A stretch of 64,000 nucleotides of DNA, from contig NZ_JROG01000004.1 in NCBI RefSeq assembly GCF_000786215.1, forward strand, positions 496,001 through 560,000, read 5' to 3'. Shown one piece after another: positions 60,404-64,000 of this stretch. A program made the position numbers and the translations under genes. The stretch is from Sphingomonas sp. 35-24ZXX. Lineage in GTDB: Bacteria; Pseudomonadota; Alphaproteobacteria; Sphingomonadales; Sphingomonadaceae. Position 1 is the first letter of the stretch; every line of letters starts with the position of its first letter. The notes under the pieces were generated by a model that saw only the letters and a program-made list of their open reading frames with translations, ran no database searches and was not told where the DNA came from.

Positions 60404-61381
60404 ATGCTCAGGACAGACCCGGTTGCGGCAGCGCAGGGCTTGATCTCGCCGAGCCGTCTGATCACGCCCTGGCACGATGCATTGGCCGCGGCAGCAATCA
60501 TCGATCTTGCAGATGTTCAGGTAGGATCTGGGCCGCCCGAGTTGCCGCCCTTTCCGGTCATCGGCATCGGCACACGTGATCGCGGCTGGGCCGACAGTGT
60601 CGACGTGCTGGTGCCCGGCATAAGCGAGGCCATGGCAATTTGCGACGCGTGCGAGCGACATCCCGAGCCAGCGCGGGTGCTTGTCCAGCTACTCCGTATG
60701 ATCGAGCGTCTGCCACCGTCCGGTGCCCTGGTTGCCGAATCTCTGGCCTTCGGCTTGTTGCAGGCTGGGGCAGATCATCGCCGCTGGCTGGCTGCTCGCA
60801 AGCCACAGCCGGTACAACCGCCCGGCGAGCTCCATATGTCCCGGACGGGGGATTCGCTGGCGCTGGTCATCGACCGCCCCGATGCCCGCAATGGCATCGA
60901 CCGGGCGATGCGCGACGCGTTACGCCAGGCGTTCGATATTGCGGTGCTGGACGATGAAGTATGCGCCGTCACATTGCGCGCTGTCGGGCGTACCTTTTCC
61001 ACCGGAGCCGATCTGGCGGAGTTCGGGACGACGCTGGATCCGGTCGCTGCCCATGCGATCCGCATGCAGACCTTGCCAGCTCATGCACTGGCAAGGTGCG
61101 GGCACAAGCTGGCGGTGCACGTTCACGGTGCATGCATAGGATCCGGACTGGAGATGGCGGCTTTCGCCGGGCATGTCACAGCGAGCGTGCAGGCGTGGTT
61201 CCAACTGCCCGAACTGTCCATGGGGCTAATCCCAGGGGCGGGCGGTTGCGTTTCGCTCGTCGGGCGGATTGGTCGGCAAGAGACTGCACGGCTTGTGCTG
61301 ACCGGACGGCGCATTTCGGCCCGCGACGGTCTCGCGATTGGCCTTGTCGATGCGCTTGTGGACGATGACGGATCGGGTTGA
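60404..61381 (+). CDS. Enoyl-CoA hydratase/isomerase with N-terminal extension
   Basis: A 325-residue crotonase. ATG 60404 follows AGGAA by 8 bases; GTG 60362 is a weaker alternative. The crotonase core starts at about residue 148 (TGDSLALVIDRPDAR), preceded by an unrecognised 145-residue extension. Oxyanion parts are FSTGADL and CIGSGLEM, with catalytic Glu in LPELSMGLIPGAGG. It converges on the CaiB-type gene, 3 bases away. Confidence 0.88.
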   Translation: MLRTDPVAAAQGLISPSRLITPWHDALAAAAIIDLADVQVGSGPPELPPFPVIGIGTRDRGWADSVDVLVPGISEAMAICDACERHPEPARVLVQLLRMIERLPPSGALVAESLAFGLLQAGADHRRWLAARKPQPVQPPGELHMSRTGDSLALVIDRPDARNGIDRAMRDALRQAFDIAVLDDEVCAVTLRAVGRTFSTGADLAEFGTTLDPVAAHAIRMQTLPAHALARCGHKLAVHVHGACIGSGLEMAAFAGHVTASVQAWFQLPELSMGLIPGAGGCVSLVGRIGRQETARLVLTGRRISARDGLAIGLVDALVDDDGSG

Positions 61382-61384
61382 GGG

Positions 61385-62488
61385 TCAGCCGATGGGCTTG
61401 CCGACCGCTGCGGCCCAGCTCTCGAGCTGACGCACCAGCCCTGTTTCATCATGGGCGCGAGACTGTTCCAGTGCCAGCGAGGCAATGCCACTCATCGAAA
61501 GGATGATGCGGCCACCCTGGCCATGGGCAATCATCCTTCCTGCCTCGGCTGCGGCAACGATGCCGGTCAGCGGGTCGGCAATCGCATCACCGACAAAGCC
61601 GATCGTGCCCGTTGCATCGTACAGGGCCTGGCTGAGGCCACCAGCGACAGCGGTATCGTCACCAAATCCTGTCCAGCCAGCCGCTTCGCCCGAGATGCCA
61701 TGCGCAGTGATCGTGACCCAGGCAAGGCCGGCTGTATCGCGCACGAGCCGCTCGGCATCGATACCCAGCTGAACTAGAGCTCTGGGCCGCGCCGATTCGA
61801 TCACGACATTGGCCCTGCGGATCAATGCGATCACCGCGGCGCGGTCAGATGCGCTGTGCAGATCGACAGACATCCGCTCCTTCCCGCTATCGAGAAAGCA
61901 GAAAAGGCCTCGATCGCCCTCGCGCATGCGATCCGGGCGCGAACGGCTTTCGACCCTGATCACGCGAGCACCGCCCCGCAACAACAATTGCCCTGCGAGG
62001 GGCCCGGCCCATAGCGCAGAAAGATCGACGACCAACGGTGGCGTTCGATGGGCTGCGGCGCTTTGCCCGGCAGTGGCAAGGGTGATCGCCGGACTTGCAG
62101 GTCTTTCGCCGAGCGCAGCTATGGCCAGCCCGAGACTCCTGCCTTGATCGACCAGCGCACGGGCTGTCGATTGCCGCAGATGCGCAGCCAGCGATGGTGG
62201 GCTTGCCAAGTCCAGCATCGCACTGCCAACCAGCGCGGGCAGAAGCTCCCTATCGTCCGGACGGGAAAGATTGAGCGCGATCCATCCATCGCCGGTTTCG
62301 TGGAAACGGCATCCTCCCCCCGCCGACACAGAGCCAGGCACGGCAAACCGGTTGAAACGCGCCCGCATCGCAAGCAGGTCCGGACCGGAAAGGGTTTCCA
62401 GTTCGGGAGAGGGCAAGCTGGAGCGGATATCGGCCAGCCGGGCATCGGCCCAGTCGGACAGCGGTATCGTGACCGGCTCAGGCGGCAA
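61385..62488 (-). CDS. CaiB/BaiF (class III) CoA-transferase
   Basis: A 367-residue protein if it starts at TTG 62488, overlapping the ligase stop by 11 bases. No ATG or GTG lies nearby; TTG 62551 is another choice. The class III fold begins about residue 149 (LVVDLSALWAGPLAGQLL), giving an unusual N-terminal extension. The likely catalytic Asp is in AIADPLTGIV; GKERMSVDLH and GFGDD are family segments. It moves CoA between acids. Coupled with the ligase, it probably activates the same or a related acid. Confidence 0.8.
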   Translation of the reverse strand: MPPEPVTIPLSDWADARLADIRSSLPSPELETLSGPDLLAMRARFNRFAVPGSVSAGGGCRFHETGDGWIALNLSRPDDRELLPALVGSAMLDLASPPSLAAHLRQSTARALVDQGRSLGLAIAALGERPASPAITLATAGQSAAAHRTPPLVVDLSALWAGPLAGQLLLRGGARVIRVESRSRPDRMREGDRGLFCFLDSGKERMSVDLHSASDRAAVIALIRRANVVIESARPRALVQLGIDAERLVRDTAGLAWVTITAHGISGEAAGWTGFGDDTAVAGGLSQALYDATGTIGFVGDAIADPLTGIVAAAEAGRMIAHGQGGRIILSMSGIASLALEQSRAHDETGLVRQLESWAAAVGKPIG

Positions 62489-63965
62489 AGATCTTGCGGA
62501 CCTCGCGGCGGAGCAGCTTGCCCATCTCGTTATAGGGTAGGGCTTGCTCAAAGCGGATTACCTCTGGCACCCGGCTGGAGCGCAGCCGTTCGCGCACCAG
62601 CTGGCGAAGTTCGTCTGCGTCCGGAGTCTGATGCCCGTCGCGCACAACAAGCGCAACCCCCACCGCTTCGCCCCATTCGATCGATGGAACGCCAACGGCG
62701 CATGCATCTGCGACCGCTGGATGGGTCAACAGGACATCCTCGATCTCGCCCGGCGACATGTTCTCTCCGCCGCGGACAATCACGTCATCCGCGCGGCCGG
62801 AGAGGAACAGGAAACCGTCCGCATCGATATAGCCGGCATCGCGGGTGGGGAACCATCTGTCAGCGGTCAGCGCGCTCTTTTCCCTGTATTCGCCCGAAAC
62901 CTGATCGCCCCTGACATAGATTTCGCCGGGACTGCCTGCAGGCAGCACCTGACCGTCTTCGCCGCGTATTTCGATCTCGACGGTTGGCAGCGGGCGACCG
63001 ACAGATGCCAGACGCGCGCGGACGGAAGGATCGGCTGATCGGTGGGCTTCCCGATGATCCTCGGGGCCGAGCAGGGCAACGGTCGAACTGGTTTCGGTCA
63101 GGCCATAGGCATTGGTAAAGCCGGTATCAGGCAACAGCGCGAGCGCCTTTTCGATCACCTCGAGCGGCATCTTGCCACCGCCATAAGCAATCGCTCGCAG
63201 TGCCGGCAGGGCAGTCTCGCCTCTTCGTTCCATGGCGTCGATGATCCGTGCGAGCATGGTGGGCACGACAAAGGCATTGGTTACGCCTTCCGACCTTGCC
63301 AGCTCCAGCCAGGCTTCGGGCGAGAAGGCGGGCAGCATCACGATCCGGCGCATCGAGTAGATCGAGCTGAGCAGCGCCGAGATGCCGGCAATATGGTAGG
63401 GCGGAACGCAGACAAGCGCGGCATCCGACTCATCGGCCGAGGCAAACTCCACCGTACCAAGGATATAGGACACCAGATTGGAATGGCGAAGGATCGCGGC
63501 CTTGGGCGCGGCGGTCGTGCCGCTGGTGAACAGCTGGATGGCTATGCCTTCTCCCTCTGCAGCCTCGACGCTGTCGCTGGAGTTTGCCAGCGAGGCTTCG
63601 ACAAATGCCGACCGGCTCATAGCCAGATTGCCTGCGCATAGTCTGGTTGCCCGGCCTTCGTCCCCGATAACAAGGGCAGGCTCGATGCGTTGCAGAAGAG
63701 CGCCCAGGTCCAGGTCGGCAAGACGATAGTTCAGAGGACAATAGGCGATGCCGGCCAACGCTGCACCGAAAAGCGCGAGTACCGCCGCTTCGCTCGATTC
63801 GTCGAGCAGCGCCACATGGCAGCAGCCACTTTCGGTGATCCTTGCCGCCGCCCCGCGAGCTCCGGCAAGCAGTTGTGAATAGGTCCAGCGCCGTCCATCG
63901 CAGACCAAGCCGATGCGGTCGGGCGCGGCCTCAGCCGCCATTTCGAGGAACAGCGCGATGTTCAT
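62478..63965 (-). CDS. AMP-forming acyl-CoA synthetase (4)
   Basis: A 495-residue ANL ligase. Motifs: LFTSGTTAAPKAAILRHS, NAYGLTETSSTVAL, TRDAGYIDADGFLFLSGRADD, and the C-terminal Lys in NEMGKLLRREV. It resembles fatty-acid or aryl-acid ligases. Its stop overlaps the CaiB-type gene, and its ATG lies 9 bases after a probable upstream stop codon at 63975, so the operon continues past the right edge. Confidence 0.93.
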   Translation of the reverse strand: MNIALFLEMAAEAAPDRIGLVCDGRRWTYSQLLAGARGAAARITESGCCHVALLDESSEAAVLALFGAALAGIAYCPLNYRLADLDLGALLQRIEPALVIGDEGRATRLCAGNLAMSRSAFVEASLANSSDSVEAAEGEGIAIQLFTSGTTAAPKAAILRHSNLVSYILGTVEFASADESDAALVCVPPYHIAGISALLSSIYSMRRIVMLPAFSPEAWLELARSEGVTNAFVVPTMLARIIDAMERRGETALPALRAIAYGGGKMPLEVIEKALALLPDTGFTNAYGLTETSSTVALLGPEDHREAHRSADPSVRARLASVGRPLPTVEIEIRGEDGQVLPAGSPGEIYVRGDQVSGEYREKSALTADRWFPTRDAGYIDADGFLFLSGRADDVIVRGGENMSPGEIEDVLLTHPAVADACAVGVPSIEWGEAVGVALVVRDGHQTPDADELRQLVRERLRSSRVPEVIRFEQALPYNEMGKLLRREVRKIFAA

Positions 63966-63974
63966 GGCAGGCCG

Positions 63975-64000
63975 TCAGTCCGAAGCGGGCAGGGGTTTCG
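63975..64000 (-). CDS. C-terminal end of a further minus-strand gene
   Basis: Only about eight codons are visible. One minus-strand frame reads KPLPASD and then stop, 9 bases before the ligase ATG, as expected for an operon neighbour. Too short to identify. Confidence 0.35.

Noticed and set aside
34659-60453. Near-identical 21-mer GCAGGGCTTGATCT-GCCGAG at 34659-34679 and 60433-60453
   Set aside because: One copy is intergenic and the other lies inside the hydratase coding region. A single 20/21 match in 64 kb of GC-rich DNA is not clearly above chance.
1-64000. Mobile elements, CRISPR arrays, toxin-antitoxin pairs, phage genes
   Set aside because: I looked for transposases, integrases, regular spaced repeats and small toxin/antitoxin pairs and found none with recognisable features.

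Overview
The window is GC-rich chromosomal DNA that reads like a sphingomonad (Alphaproteobacteria, Sphingomonadales). The evidence is two long TonB-dependent receptors with typical VVTGSRI-type N-termini, strong Shine-Dalgarno sequences, many 4-base ATGA stop/start overlaps, and a very large CoA-ester-based catabolic gene set with local IclR/TetR/MarR regulators. I cannot resolve the genus. I see no rRNA, tRNA, CRISPR array, insertion sequence or integrase.

Region 1 (1-14169) is a peptide-processing island. It holds an exported amidohydrolase (cut by the left edge), an ornithine cyclodeaminase-family enzyme, two exported S10 serine carboxypeptidases, an Lrp/AsnC regulator, a Tat-exported class-V PLP enzyme, two exported HExxH metallopeptidases and one TonB receptor. 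A 15-base dyad recurs in three of its promoter regions, which suggests a small regulon around the Lrp-type regulator. The island ends at an unusually AT-rich, gene-free stretch (14213-14408).

Region 2 (15029-24641) has a second TonB receptor followed by a convergent minus-strand operon: CoA ligase, FAS1-like hydratase, acyl-CoA dehydrogenase, CitE-like lyase, class I CoA-transferase and enoyl-CoA hydratase. Its composition parallels the itaconate pathway (CoA activation, hydration, C-C cleavage to acetyl-CoA and pyruvate). A divergent IclR gene probably controls it.

Region 3 (25612-40509) holds oxygenases and modification enzymes. These are a sterol-desaturase-family hydroxylase, a sulfotransferase, a P450cam-like P450 with its [2Fe-2S] ferredoxin and divergent TetR, an alkylsulfatase-like MBL protein, alcohol dehydrogenases, an acyl-CoA dehydrogenase, an Old Yellow Enzyme, and a Rieske oxygenase operon. 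That operon includes two undescribed small proteins, one a 44-residue Cys-rich peptide, plus DUF1330 and MarR.

Region 4 (40801-50167) is a long plus-strand operon flanked by TetR genes: AcuI-like reductase, CoA ligase, SnoaL-like protein, two SDRs, a duplicated alpha-beta-barrel protein, a TauD-type dioxygenase and an aldehyde dehydrogenase.

Region 5 (50186-64000) holds a double acyl-CoA dehydrogenase, a hydroxysteroid-dehydrogenase-like SDR, a DUF35/thiolase-fold pair with DUF2889, an amidohydrolase with an IclR, two CoA ligases, an enoyl-CoA hydratase and a CaiB-type CoA-transferase. Together regions 2-5 look like one catabolic supercluster for a hydrophobic cyclic or isoprenoid/steroid-like carboxylic acid: uptake through TonB receptors, oxygenation, CoA activation, beta-oxidation-like steps and aldol/retro-Claisen cleavage. 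The substrate is inference; the sequence does not name it.
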